This document shows, piece after piece, positions 20,533 through 32,782 of a stretch of DNA of 50,373 nt. Within the stretch, counting starts at the first letter, position 1; each line of letters starts with the position of its first letter. A program made the position numbers and the translations under genes. The DNA is from Chara braunii (taxonomy: Eukaryota; Streptophyta; Charophyceae; Charales; Characeae), in assembly GCA_003427395.1 (NCBI GenBank), contig BFEA01000192.1, forward strand, positions 1,448,909 through 1,499,281, written 5' to 3'. The notes under the pieces are model-generated. The model was given only the letters and a program-made list of their open reading frames with translations. It ran no database searches and had not been told where the DNA came from.

Positions 20533-22236
20533 CCAATCAAGCGGTCAACATTTTTTAGGGGTGGGCTCAAGCAAGGAAGCAAAAGGAGGTACAAGACAAT
20601 AGATAAGAAGAGTCGTTCAGTCCCAGTATTAGTAACGCACGAAGAGAGTGTGTACTATGAGCAGGAGAAAGAATTGATAAGACAAATAAAAGAAAAGTGG
20701 GATGAAGAGGTATGCCATATCAATGGGGAGACGGAAAAGGACCTGATTATTGGGGAACCCGGGTTTCTGACTGAGCAGGAAAGGGCGCCGGTGGTAAGTT
20801 TAATGAGGAAGAAACATTGTGCTTATGCCTTTAATGATGATCATAGAGGGAGGTTAGATGTGGACAAGGTAGGGATGATCAGGATCCATACTGTCCCGCA
20901 TCAGCCTTGGAATATTGAAGGAGTCAGGTACCCAAATCCTGATGATCAGAGGAGAGTGGTGGAATATCTCGATGGGAAGATTGACTCACATGTGGCTGGG
21001 TTTTCTAGTGAGCCATATTCCTCACCATGATTATGCTTTATTAAACCAAACGGGGTACTCACGTAGGTGCAGGACTTGCAGAGACTAAATGTCGTGATTG
21101 TTAGGGATGCTGGAGGGCTCCCTAACGCTGATCAGTTTTCCGAAGCGTGTGCAGAAAGGTCTATTATTTCTCTTATAGACCTCTACTCTGGTTATGACCA
21201 GTTTCCAGTTTATCCGGCTGATAGGCCGATAACTGCAATGCACACTCCTAGGGGATTGATCCACATGAACGTAGCACCTCAAGGGTGGACTAATGCGGTA
21301 GCCATGGTCCAGATGAGTATGGTCAGGGTAATGCAACCGATTAGTCCTCATATCACTGAGCCCTATATCGACGATCTTGCAGTGAAAGGGCCGATGATAA
21401 AAGATGAACAAGAAGTTGCGCCTAACATTCGAAAGTTCATCTGGGATCATGTCAATGATCTAAGGAAGGTGCTTGATCTCCTGCAAAAACATAACCTCAC
21501 GGCGAGCGGTGCAAAATCCAGACATTGCATGAGAGAGGCGACCATTCTCGGGTTTATGTATACTGAGCAGGGTCGTCATCTGGATACCAAGAAAACAAAC
21601 AAAATTATTGAGTGACCGACACCATTCAAGAATATAGGTGAGGTGAGGTGTTTTCTTGGGACATGTGGGTTATGGAGGATATTTATTAAGAGGTTCGCCG
21701 CTAAGACTCAGCACGTAAGAAAATTGGTAAGGAAGAATCAAGAATGAGAGTGGGGAGAGAAGCAAGAGCAGGTGGTGAGAGATTTAAAGAAAGAATTTGA
21801 GGAAGGAGGTCTGTTACTGGGGGTTCCGGACTACGAAGCAATCTTGGAACGTCCCTTCATAATAGAAACAGATGCCGGACCCACTGCCTTGGGAGGAGCC
21901 TTGATAAAGACAGACCATGAGGGTAAGGAAAGACCATTGCGCTTTCAGAGCCGAACTCTCAATTCGACTGAAAGGAATTACTCCCAATTCAAGAAGGAGG
22001 TCTTGGCGGTTCTACACTGCCTACGGATCTTCAGACATTATCTCTTTGGGAGAAGATTCATTCTAAGGGTAGATCCAACCGCCCTTGTGTATTCCCTTAG
22101 GAACTTCTCTCTAGCTGATCCTACAGTTGCCAGATGGCTCACCTACATCTGGATGTTCGATTTTCAGTTGGAGCACATTCCGGGGAATAAGGACAGAGCA
22201 GATGGGTTAGAGCAGAATAGAGTGAGAGAAGCCTGA
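20533..22236 (+). pseudogene. Reverse transcriptase and RNase H
   Basis: One frame, -1 relative to gag-protease. It starts with KRRYKTIDKKSRSVPVL, typical of the RT lead-in. Motif A is IDLYSGYDQ, motif B APQGWTNAVAMVQ, and the catalytic motif C YIDDL (21364-21378). RNase H follows with IETDAGPTALGGAL, RFQSRTLNSTERNYSQFKKEVL and LEHIPGNKDRADGL. Four stops interrupt it (at about 21028, 21064, 21613 and 21745). Three or four fall where Trp is expected (VQDL preceded by W; EWPTPF), consistent with TGG to TGA or TAG. A frameshift near 22229 links to integrase. The catalytic residues are intact. Order RT-RNase H-integrase marks Ty3/gypsy. Confidence 0.93.
20551..20557 (+). promoter_or_regulatory. 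Candidate -1 frameshift site TTTTTTA
   Basis: T TTT TTA is the heptamer type used by lentiviruses for -1 slippage. The codons TTT (20552) and TTA (20555) are in the gag-protease frame, and a -1 slip enters exactly the RT frame, which is open from 20533. GGGGTGGG follows at once. I did not find a convincing downstream pseudoknot by eye. The TAG at 20519 lies upstream and would stop ribosomes in this copy. Confidence 0.55.
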
Positions 22237-23980
22237 AGAAGCTAAGGAAGAGGCTCCGCCGGTAGATGGATTCTTGGAAGAAGATGACATGCAGCTCCAT
22301 GTTAACGCATGGGCCTTAAGAATCAATGATAATGAGGTGCGAGAAGGAAGACCTATGTGGTATGCACCAGCGACTTTTGTGAAGGATGAAAGGTTGGTAT
22401 TAAAGCCTTTCGTCGAAGAGGACCCGTGGGGAGAAGGAAGTGGGGAATGAATGACGGAGTTAACTTTAGCTGAAAGTTACAGGTTGACGGACTAACCTGT
22501 TACAATTCAGACAGGAACGGCGCAGGTGGACAGACATTTATTGACAGTGGGGAGAGTACATTACCTTGTGAACTCTCTCCTGCAAGTCCGAACCGAAGAA
22601 GAAAGAGGAACAGTTAAGGCGGATGAAATAGTATTGGGAGACGACCTCGCATTTGATGAGGAAAGAGAGAGAGAGGAATTTGAGCAAGGTAAAATCTCGG
22701 ATGATTTCCGGGAGGAAGAGTACGATGGGTTCCATCTAGAAATGAGACTTCTTCTCTCAAGCGACAAGCGAGAAAGGGGAGTTGGTGAGAAAACTCTTCG
22801 CATGAGGGACCATTATGTAGTGAGGGGTGACCATCTCTTCATCAGGGATAAAAGAGGATCTCCTAGAAGGGTTATCTGTGGCAGAAATCGACAGATTGAT
22901 CTCATAGCGGCCCTCCATGATGGACCTGTTGGTGGTCACAAAGGTTTTGCCGTTACCCTCAAGAAAGTGACTGAACTGTACTTTTGGGAAGGTATGTACG
23001 GGATGGTTAGAAAGTACTGTGAGTCATGCGTGTCGTGCCAGGTCAGATCGCCGATCAGGTATAAAGAACCTCTTCACCCGAGGTATATCAAGGATGTGGG
23101 AGCAGTTGTCTACTTGGACTTGTTAGCAATGCCACAGGGGCTTGACGGGTACAATTACATCTTTGATGCCAGAGACAACCTCACAAGATTTGTTGATGGA
23201 AAGGTCATCCGGACCAAGACTGGAGCAGTCTTGGCCGAATGCGTCAAGGAATATTACCTCCGGTATCCTTTCGTGGTGGAATTGACGATCGATAGAGGGT
23301 CGAAATTCACATGTGGGGAGGTAAAAGAGTTATTGGATGATCTTGGAGTAATCGCCAAGTACACCAACAGGGCACATCGTAAGGCTAACGCACCGGTGGA
23401 AAGAGGGCACAGCACCATCACGAACTTACTAGCAAAATGGACAGCGGGGAAACCAAACTTATGACCTAAGTTCCCACAGACTGTATTCTTCGTCGAAAAC
23501 ATCACGGTCAGGAGAACCACGGAGTATGCTCCTACAACCTTATGGTATGGGAGACACGCCACCTTTCCAATAGAAAGCTTCCGGAAAACCTGGCGGAGAC
23601 GGGATCTTGAAAACGACCTGCCACTTGAGGAATTACTCGACATCCGAGCCAGAAAGCTTAGTGTCACAGAGGAAAGGATTCAAGAAGCGATTGAGAAAGT
23701 GGTTGACAGTCGGGGAAAAGACAAGGAAAGATGGGACCGGCTTCCTCGCGTACGAACAAAACCATTGGCCATCGGGGACGTAGTGCTGTTGTATGACTCA
23801 TCCCTAGAGAAACAATGGTCAAGGAAGTTAGATAAGATATGGTTGGGGCTGTACAAGGTTCGACGTCAAGGGAATCATGGGGCATATGAGCTGGAGGAGA
23901 TGGATAGAACGCCAAGGCGAGATTGGGTTTCTGGATCCAGGTTGAAGAAATTCAAAACAAGAAATGAGGTGAGTCAGTAA
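22229..23980 (+). pseudogene. Integrase
   Basis: The frame resumes at 22229 with an acidic linker (PEEAKEEAPPVDGFLEEDD). Two stops fall before 22526, and the main ORF then runs to 23464. The zinc-binding HHCC region is HDGPVGGHKGF then YCESCVSCQ. The catalytic core has the first Asp in YLDLL, the second in IDRGSKF and the Glu in PVERGH, with 35 residues between the last two (DD35E). After the TGA at 23462 the same frame continues to 23980 with a GPY/F-like C-terminal domain (KIWLGLYKV, SGSRLKKF). No chromodomain follows, unlike the element it inserted into. The core triad is preserved. Confidence 0.92.
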
Positions 23981-24077
23981 CTTGAAGATAAGTCAATTCC
24001 TTCCTCTCTAAAACACCTTATAATTGCATCATTGCGAACCTGGTATTGTTACCCGGCTGCTAACACCCTTTTGCACC

Positions 24078-24108
24078 TGCCACTTTCCTTGTCCTTTTCT
24101 GTGTGCAG
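24078..24108 (+). promoter_or_regulatory. 3' splice-acceptor-like sequence upstream of ORF3
   Basis: CCACTTTCCTTGTCCTTTTC plus TGTGTGCAG forms a pyrimidine tract and CAG ending at 24108, 26 bases before the ORF3 ATG at 24135. It resembles the ORF1b acceptor in strength and spacing. This fits translation of ORF3 from a spliced subgenomic RNA, as retroviruses do for genes downstream of pol. Confidence 0.5.
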
Positions 24109-24134
24109 GCTTAATCCTGTAAAAAAGAGCGGCG

Positions 24135-26475
24135 ATGATACGAAAGGGAGGGGTGGCGGGGCCTTCCAGGCCAACCTCTGGCAGAGAACGGCGGCAGGGA
24201 TTACGGCGGGTAACCAAGGACGTGGATGGAATGCCGATCTACAAGAAGGGGGACAATTTGAGGTTGTTCCTGAGGGAGTTCGAGGATTATGCCTTCAGGA
24301 GGGAGTGGGACACCCCTACCATGCTGCTCAAAGTGATAGGAGTGGGGGAGTGTCAATTAAAGATTGAAGAGATCACCACTGACTGTCTGGGGTGGATGAC
24401 CTTCAAAACGGAGATGTGGGCTGAATATAGGGATCTGAGGAGAGACGAGATTGAGGATGATATAATCTTCAATGAGACTAATGTGGAGGATTTTGAGGAC
24501 AACATTGCTCTGTGTGCAAAGAAGAAAAGGTGGAAGGAAGAGGAGAAGCTGGAACAGGTAATGACAAGAGTGGACCCCAGGGAATATGAGAGTGTGAGGA
24601 AGATCAAGGAAGAATTAGATACCTGGGGAAGATTTCTTGTCAAGTTTAAAAGCACCTACACCCTGACCGTGCAGAGACAAAAGAGAAGGTAGTTACTTCA
24701 AGAGGAGGGATTGTGGATAAGAAGAAGAGGAGAGAGGCTGGAGAAAAAGGGTCAGCAAGAAATTGATGAAGATGATGTGCCCCTGAAACAAGTACTTGAC
24801 AGGAAGAGGACAACAACTTAGAGAGGGAATGGGTCAACAAGAAAGACCACAAGAGTGCAAGAAAAGGGAAGGAGCAGGGAGAAGGAGCAAAGCAAGGAAA
24901 AAGAAGAAGAGAGTGAGCAAGACAAAGATAGTGAAGAAGAAAGGAAGAAGGAAGTGGAGGAGGTAGCAAAAGAGAAGGAGGAAGCAAAAGAGAATGAGAA
25001 GAAGAAAGATGAGGAAAATCAAACAAAGAGAGAGGCAGAAATGACAGCAGCTGATTATCCTCTCAGGGGACCAGAATCAAGGAGGATGACCAAGGAGGAG
25101 AGAGAAAAGAGAGAGGAAGAAAATAAGGAATGGAGGAACAAAATGGTCGCTTCAATGAAAGAAGATGAGTTATCTGCAGATGCCTCTTGAAGTGGGAAGA
25201 TTGAGAGAATCCTGTTGACTGAATCAATCAAGGGCTCTAAGCTGGCGTCAGACATGGACAGGCTGATCAGGCTACATGAATTGCTTCGGGATGACTGTGA
25301 GTGACTCCTTGAGAGAGGAGCCGAGATAGCTGAGAAATTAGAGGGAGCAGGAAAGAATCAGAGAGGGAATGACGAGGATGAGAAGTTTGAAACTTCAATG
25401 AGAGAACTCCAAAAGAGGGTAAAACAGAAGGAGGAATTACTCATTCAAGGAGTAGCAAGCCACATCCCTGAAGTTCCAGAAGAGATCCAAAGATTGAGGA
25501 AGAGGGAAGAAAGCAGGGATGCACAGGTGAAAAAGAAGGGAAAAGAAGTAGAGAGTATGAGGGCTGCAATAAGTAGAGTAAAGGAGGAGTAACAAGGGCT
25601 GAAGAAGCAAGTGGAATCGCTGAACATTACCTTAGATAACAAAAACACGGAGGTGGAAAAAGAGAGGATTGAGCGAGAAAAATTGGAGAAGGAAGTTGGC
25701 AAGCTGGAAGGGAAGGTCAGTGAACAAGAAAAATAAATGGAGCTTGTAAAGGAAGGAAGAAAGAAGGAGGACAAAAATTGGGAAGATAAGTGGAAGGCAA
25801 TGGAGAAGAAGGTTGAGAGTCTCAGTATGGTTGCTCAAGGGGAAGGAGCGGAAACGCCTACAAAGATAATTGAATGGAACATTACAAGGAATGTTACAAA
25901 GATACTTCATGCATCTGGGCAAGGCTCAGAAAGAGTAAGCAAAGAAGTGTTGGCACTAAGAAAAGAGAACAGTGATCCGCCCACTATCATCCCAACTTTC
26001 TGTTAACAAGCTGGATGAGCTAAGGACATCTAACACTGTTACAAAGTCTTCCAATGAAGGCGGGTCTGAGGATAGTAAAAAGAGACCTTGTTCTGAGATG
26101 GTGGAAGCAGGTGGAGAAAAGGAGATGACACTACCACATCATTCTATCAAAAAAACAAGAAGTGAGGATAAAAAGTTGTGTTGGTATTCCATGAAGGGGA
26201 TGCATCTGAGGGAGGAATGCGCAGGGTTTAAGTTTGACAAGGAAAAAAGTTTGGTAAGGTTGGATGAGAACAAAAAGCTTATTGACAGGGAAAAAAACCC
26301 TGTTAAGAAAACCAAGGATGGGTTCAGAGCTCAGTTATATAGACAGCCGAACCTTAGCATGATGGACTGGGAGGGGGGGGAAGTATGTGCCTTGACCTTC
26401 TATGTTCTCTACAACCATTCACGCTTCTTTTTCTTAGCAAGACTTTGTACACTATGGGTAGGAAATGTAAAGTAG
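24135..26475 (+). pseudogene. ORF3, Gag-like protein downstream of pol
   Basis: About 780 codons in one frame to about 25985, then a frameshift into the frame ending at 26475. Residues 1-185 have Gag capsid-like spacing (LRLFLREFEDYAF, then WMTFKTEMWAEYRDL). A long Lys/Glu-rich region with heptad coiled coils follows (about 24860-25960). Near the end comes CWYSMKGMHLREEC, a CX2CX4HX4C zinc knuckle in which the second Cys is Ser, followed by FKFDK. In-frame stops are at 24690, 24798, 25188, 25302, 25590 and 25734. There is no signal peptide or transmembrane segment, so despite its env-like position it is not envelope-like. It could be a second Gag, or a gag captured from another element. Family assignment is inference. 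Confidence 0.65.
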
Positions 26476-28144
26476 GTAGGGTCTCTTTTCCTGAGACATA
26501 AGAATGTACATTCGCAGTTGAAGAGAGTCAACAAGTTTTGAAACCTTTGTCTTGATATAGGATTAGCTCGGCATATGTGCATTAGTGAGGAGGGACAAAG
26601 AGACATGTAGCTCGTACCTCATCTATCGTTTTTTCCTTTTCCTCTTTTAGGAGGAAGATTGTTTTCTTTACTTTGTCTTCCTTCTCTTGAGTCATGTATT
26701 ATGAATTTTTATGGGGTATGCCGACGAGGAACACTTTCACATTCACAACTGAGTTGGTCCAATGTCTGGTCTTGTTTGGTGAAACGTGTATCTTGGATTT
26801 GTGTACAAACAGAGCAATCAAGTCTTGAACTAGGATGCTCATAAAAGCGCCTAAGTGTTCAAGAAAGATAGGGTGAAATGTGACATGTACGGTCTGAATG
26901 TGCTTTGACATTGTTGATTATTCTTCTTTCATGCTTTATCTTATATTGTTATTATTGAGAAAGATCCTAAAAAGGTGGTGTGAAAGAGTTAAAAGCTTTG
27001 ATGCATCTGAGAAACCCTGCGAGTCAGGGAAATATATGTTATGAATGAACTGTTTGTTCTTTTTCTGCCTTCTGACAAGACAAAAAGTCAAACAAATATT
27101 TTTTATGTTTTTTTTTTTGGATAATTTGGTTCGCCTTTCCTATTGGTTGAAGATCCCCGAGACGTGTGTCTGTCCATCCTGTGATCGAGGTCTGGGCGTC
27201 ACTACCCCTAAGTGGCTCTGACGATACCCCTCGTTCAGTGACAATGTGACAATCATGATATATCAAATTTATTGGTATAAATTTTTCATATATATACTTC
27301 CAAAGAGGTTCATTCATTCAAACTGACGAGGGGATGAGATTCTTTGGTCAAATTGTTTTTATATATATTTGAAATGATCGTCGTTCATCCACTTTAGGCG
27401 GTCAGTCTGAGAGACTTGAAATTACCAAGCCTGTGGTGGAAAATTGGCATCGTTGGGACGTAACTCCCAGCGTGGGCTGCTGACCAAGTATAACCAGGCA
27501 GCGGACCTTCCGATTACGGCATAGAACTGAAACCTGAGGGGGGACCTCCTTAATGATGGAATTGGTTCAGGTAGATATCGGAGGGATCAAGAGTCACGTT
27601 TCGATTGATAGGAGGATTTCACCCAATATTGCGTAACCAATACGAGAACCATCGCTAAAATAACAACGTGGTGGGCCGCAGTTTCGGCCTCATCAACCGG
27701 CTGCGGTGGGTTGAGTCCAAGCTCGCCGATCCCCTCGCATTAGATTTCGGGTGGGACGATAAAATTTGACTTAGGTCAAGACCCGCGTCCAAAGAGTGGG
27801 ATTCGATGTTAATTCCTAACTCCTCAGGACACCCAACGAGATCCTGGCAAATAAAGTCTAAAGTAGGGGGAAGGAGCTATTGATGTCTTCCTTCGTGACC
27901 TCCGCAACTGTAGTACAGATCCAGTATGCCCACTTGGGTTATATGGATTAATCTTTCTTGGGAATTGTCATTTTTGGATATGTGGGAGACCCAGGTTAAA
28001 ATCCTGGCAGTATGGACGCACCAAGGAGGACAATGAGGGTCTCCAAACCGCAACTTCATCCAGGGGATCGTATTTTGACGACTTGTCGCGTCAGAAGGTT
28101 TTTCTTTACATTTAGACTCCCCAGCCACGGCGACGTCGCTTAAT
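26476..28144 (+). other. 3' non-coding internal region
   Basis: About 1.7 kb without a coding signal. A T-run lies near 27107-27118. The part from about 27130 to 28159 is homologous, in reverse complement, to 45443-46640 of the second element. Shared words include CACGTCTCGGGGATCTT, CCACTTAGGGGT, CCCACGCTGGGAGTTACGTC and GTCTCCCACATA (second-element strand). Confidence 0.7.
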
Positions 28145-28146
28145 GA

Positions 28147-28158
28147 GGTCAGGGAAAA
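28147..28158 (+). other. Polypurine tract
   Basis: GGTCAGGGAAAA directly precedes T and the TGTCG start of the right LTR at 28160. It primes plus-strand DNA synthesis. The second element has GGTCTGGGAATAC at the same place on its own strand (45443-45455). Confidence 0.8.
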
Positions 28159-28761
28159 TTGTCGCAGCTGAAACCCTTATAAGGGTATCCGCTCATGATT
28201 TTCTAGTCGACACAACGTCGGCACCAACAAACAGGCTGAAGACGGCTAAAAACAAGAAATGAGGCAAATCCCTCAATTGTTATGATCGAGGAAGTTTTGT
28301 CAGCGCAAGCGCCGAAACACGGCGCGCACAAACTAGAGTCGATGGTCAATTTTTTTTGAATAATCGCCTGCCTTGTCGTGGCAAACGCCGAGGACGCAAA
28401 GATTAGGGGATTGAAATTTTGAATAACCACGCGTGCCCCTTTGATCCGCGCGAAGACTGGAGAAGGATTAATAAATTAAACCGCCGACGACAGAGGCCGG
28501 AAGGTTAGTCTAACGGAAAGGGAGTCGCACAGGATGCGGCGACGGCACACCAAGTCAGTACACTCCGGCTAAAGCAACGAAGTACGAGCATGCCTTATGA
28601 CCAGGGCAGCCGAGAGGGACCTGCTGCCTACTATACTAGACAACGACGACTGGTAAAAGACCCAAACCAACCTTAAAAAACTGATTGTGGCCCTATTACA
28701 CCAATAAGCCCGCTCTGTAGTCTACTTATAGCAAGGTTGCTCCTAATCTAATTGAACTAGC

Positions 28762-28844
28762 AGCTAGCCCAATAGGTACAGATACGGACTGATATGCTAG
28801 GGATTTAGTGATCAAGTCCATCCTGCCTCGGGCTAGCTTTTTTT
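28762..28844 (+). promoter_or_regulatory. Inverted-repeat segment with T-run, right-LTR copy
   Basis: AGCTAGCCC (28762-28770) and GGGCTAGCT (28830-28838) form a perfect 9-bp inverted repeat ending in seven T. The A-box-like word is TAGCCCAATAGG. Pairing is better than in the left LTR, where one base of this 9-bp stem has changed. Confidence 0.4.
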
Positions 28845-29843
28845 GCAGCCCGCCCGACCACCACTTCGAGCTACCCTGAGGAGATAGGACTCGAACCTGT
28901 GACCTCAAATTCGAGAGTTGTTACGGTTAAGCCCGTTGTGACAGTTGGCATAACGGGGTAGTTAGCAGTTAGAGTCTCTCTTTTGTTTTTATTTTTATTT
29001 GTCAGTTGGGCACCGTGGATTATCTCCGCTGCATCACCTTTCATAGATTTACCTCCTAATCCCGGGTAGGTTCAACGAAAGTAATATGAACCACATGTCG
29101 GGAGAAGGAAGCCGGAGGAGTAAGGGGCTAGGCGAAAAGTACAGCAGCAAGCGCACGACCCAGTAAGCGAGAAAACAGACTAAGTAGGGAGTCGGGGTGC
29201 AGGCGTGAGCATTCGTGAATGCGCAAGCGAACGCGAGAACAGCGGATGCTAGCGTGGGCCTTTGTAGACATACGAGTAAGCACGAACGAGTGGTTTGTGC
29301 TATCGTGCGAGCAAACAGACAAGGGAAGCTAGTAGGGAAGGAGAAGGGAGAAGTGAAGGAAGGGGAGAAGAAGAGCGAGAAGGGGGTGAGAAGGAAGGAA
29401 AAACTTGGATGAGGGAAAGGAGAGTGAGCTCGACGGTAACTGAAGGAGAGAGGAAGGGACTAAACCAGGAAAGGAGGAAGGAGAGAGAGAAAGACGAAGA
29501 AGAAGAAGTAGACAAGGGGGAAGAAGAAGCAGGAAAAAAGGGAGGAGGAAAAACTACTTACCCGATCCTGCAGATAAGTGGAGGCAGCATTCCACTCTCG
29601 TAGATAGGGGAGGCGGAGTTGACATCCCCTAGGATCGGCTTCGGCGCACTCATTCCATAAGGGGTGGTTGCGGGTTGACGTGATTTTTGTTTTCAAGGCC
29701 GCCCTCACACGACGAAGCCTTCCAACGGGATAAAGAAGTGCCGAGACTCGGGTGAAAACTCAACATTTTGTCGCCATCCGAGGAGCATTGTGGGCGGCGC
29801 ACCGGCTAAGTCTCCAATCTGCACCTCACCGCACGCTACCAGG

Positions 29844-29935
29844 ATCGATAGAATGAGCAAATCAAAAGGTGACAGTGTATGTTTCCACGTTTCAGCATAA
29901 GATTCATTTCGTACTGGCTCGTCCTATCGATGGAC

Positions 29936-29989
<54 letters not shown>

Positions 29990-30435
29990 CATGTCTGTAT
30001 ATGCTCATACGTATGAAGGATGTGGTATATGTGAGTACTCCCGCCCCCCGACTCTCTCATGCTATCCCGTTGATCGGGCAAGCCAACCGAATGGGTCTAC
30101 CTTTTTGGAACGTGAAAATATACATTGTCGAACTCGTGTGTTTGAGCATGTATGGGAAAGTGTGTGTGTGTGAGGTACACGGTTCGTTATACATTCGCCA
30201 AAAGGGTGAGCTAAATGAATCTGCCGTTGAGGTTAGTGAAGATGCAATGCTGCTTGGGGGTGTATGAGTATGGAAGCGTGGAAAGGGGAGAAAGACTTGC
30301 CATGATTACGAATGACTATAGTCGCGATAGTCAGGTGCTCAAACACCCCTCATATGACACGCTTCACTCCAATTGCATCAGGCCCGAAAAATCACTAGTA
30401 TACGTTTTACTCTATCTGTTCTATTATCATTATTA

Positions 30436-30470
<35 letters not shown>

Positions 30471-31170
30471 TATTATTATTACTATTATTTATCATTGTTA
30501 TTATGAATGTTACTAGTATTTCTATTAGTAGTGATGGATTCACGATCAACTTCAAGAGTGCCATTTGATTCGTTTGTTCGAAAACGAGAGTCAACAGATG
30601 TGCAAAATAGGTGGGAGAAAGGAGGGATCTCGGATGTGAGCAGCAGCCAACGCTAGAGAGAGCATGTGCTAGCAAACACGATCTTATAGAGTGCAAAGGC
30701 AGTGCGGTCGTGAAGATAAGGCCGGGGGGACAAGAGCAAGTATAGGAGGGGGATAAGTATAAAGAAGTGATAAAGGAAAAAAGGGAAGGGAGAAAGGTAA
30801 AAAGGAGAAGAGGAAAAAGGAGAAGAAGAAGGAGGCGAAGAAGAGAAAGAGGGAAAGGTGAGAGAAAGAAAGACGACTAAGTCTCCCACCCGCTGCTCGA
30901 CGCGCACTGCTGTGATCGATAGAACGAGGCAAATCATAAAGTGGCAGTGCATATTTCCCCGTTTCGACAGAAGATTCATTCCGATTTTTCTCGTCCTATC
31001 GATGGAATGTGTGTGTGTGAGACGGTCATGATTCGACCAAGGACAGAGAGAGAGAGGCGGCAAGTCTCCAGTCTTGGCCAGTAGCTAAGTCTCCCTCCCG
31101 CACCGCTGCCGCACGTTGCTAGATCGATAGGATGAGCAAATCGAAAGTGACAGTGTATATTTCCGCGATG
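29844..31170 (+). repeat. Hairpin units of the right LTR
   Basis: Unit 1 is at 29844-29931, unit 2 at 30915-31003. Unit 3 (31133-31170) has lost about 50 bp, so its right arm is missing. Between units 1 and 2 lie a TG repeat, the sequence corresponding to 4043-4470, a TTA repeat (about 30420-30495) and a purine tract (30740-30870). Confidence 0.75.
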
Positions 31171-31339
31171 GAATGGGTACATGAGTGTGTGAGTACGCGG
31201 GAGAAAGAGCGAGGGAGACGGAGAGAGAGAAGTAGAGAGAGAGGGGGAGGGAGGAAGGAAGAGAGGGTGTGTGTGACGATCCCTGGGTACACGTGGCATT
31301 TGCGCATGCGGGATTGAGGAAGGGAGCGGTGTGAGAGAT

Positions 31340-31644
31340 TTACCTGGTGCGTGAAGCGTGCGACATTGGCCGTTATCTGCTCATACTCCCGGAAGAGTTG
31401 TTGTCGTCATCATTGTAGATATATGCTAGATAGGATCTGCCATCTGTGATCTGGGCGCCGAGCGCCAAGTAGAAAGTCCACATTGGTGCTTGTTGATGAT
31501 GAGGAGACTATTCCAGCATTGTCATTTATGAGCTGTTATTTGGAGGAATTCGTGATGCGATTCTGCTGTGGATTCGAGGTCACGACTGGCGGGTCTTGAG
31601 TATATTATGCTGAAGTTCACCATTGCTCATTTTTCTTGCATTTG

Positions 31645-31692
<48 letters not shown>

Positions 31693-32064
31693 TAGTACAT
31701 GTGGTTTTGGGTGCAAGTGGCATCCGTGAGTTGGGGAACGAGGTTGTGAGTATAGCGAGCGACATACCTGATGCCGGAAGCATGAGGCATTGGCCGCTGT
31801 ATGCTCATATTTGGGAGAGCTGTTGTCATCAACTTTTGTGTTGTAGTATAGGCTAGTTAGGATCTGACACGCGTAGCCTGGGCGCCGAGCGCCAAATAGG
31901 ATGTCAACTGTGGTTCGTCGTTGATGATGAGGGTGTTATTTCAACGTTGTCAATTATGAACTCTTGATATGTTTTTTTGGTGATTCTCGTGATGCAATAC
32001 CTTGGTTGACTCAAGGTCAAGATTTATCTGGACTCATAGGTCTAATGCAGTTTTGATATTGCAA

Positions 32065-32097
<33 letters not shown>

Positions 32098-32161
32098 GTT
32101 ATTATTATTATTATCGTTATTATTATTATCATTATTGCTATTATCATTATTATTATTATTA

Positions 32162-32199
<38 letters not shown>

Positions 32200-32222
32200 C
32201 ATTATTGCTATTATCATTATTA

Positions 32223-32259
<37 letters not shown>

Positions 32260-32342
32260 GTTAATATTGTTATATAGTATTATCATTATTATTATATGAT
32301 AATTATGGTAATTATTTTTATTATTATTATTATTATTATTAG
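31340..32342 (+). repeat. Modules A and B of the right LTR
   Basis: Module A carries TTTACCTGGTGCG and GGGCGCCGAGCGCC (31453-31466) and ends in TTA repeats (31644-31692). Module B carries ACATACCTGATGCC and GGCGCCGAGCGCC (31881-31893) and ends in TTA/ATC repeats (32066-32342). Order and spacing match the left LTR. Confidence 0.65.
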
Positions 32343-32707
32343 GGAGAGAGAGAGAGAAAGTAATCAGTGATGAAACTTGCCTGATTGGTTGAGGCAAGAT
32401 CTGTTTGTATTTGGACGGTTTGTTGCCATTGTCATTCGACACTGTAGCATAGGCAATCCAGGATCTGTCGTTTGTAGTATGGGCACCATAGGGAGAACAA
32501 TACTTGAGAGAGAAAGAGAGGGAGATTGGGCGGAAGCCAGAGGAGCTTACCTCCAGCCCTGTTACTCCGACTTCGCCTTCGGGGTACCTGCAGCACAACA
32601 CCAACAGTGCCTGGCCGTAACAAAGAGAGGGAGGTCTTCTCCTTCCTCTTCTCAGTCCAGCATCTCCATCTCCCCCTCTCATCAGTTGACTTCGCTATAT
32701 TTGCAGA

Positions 32708-32782
<75 letters not shown>

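Noticed and set aside
24855-25922. Separate Lys/Glu-rich host genes downstream of pol
   Set aside because: The pieces share one frame and join into a single ORF3 interrupted by stops.
26400-26911. Small ORFs after ORF3 as extra genes
   Set aside because: No motif, no start context, and no counterpart in the second element.
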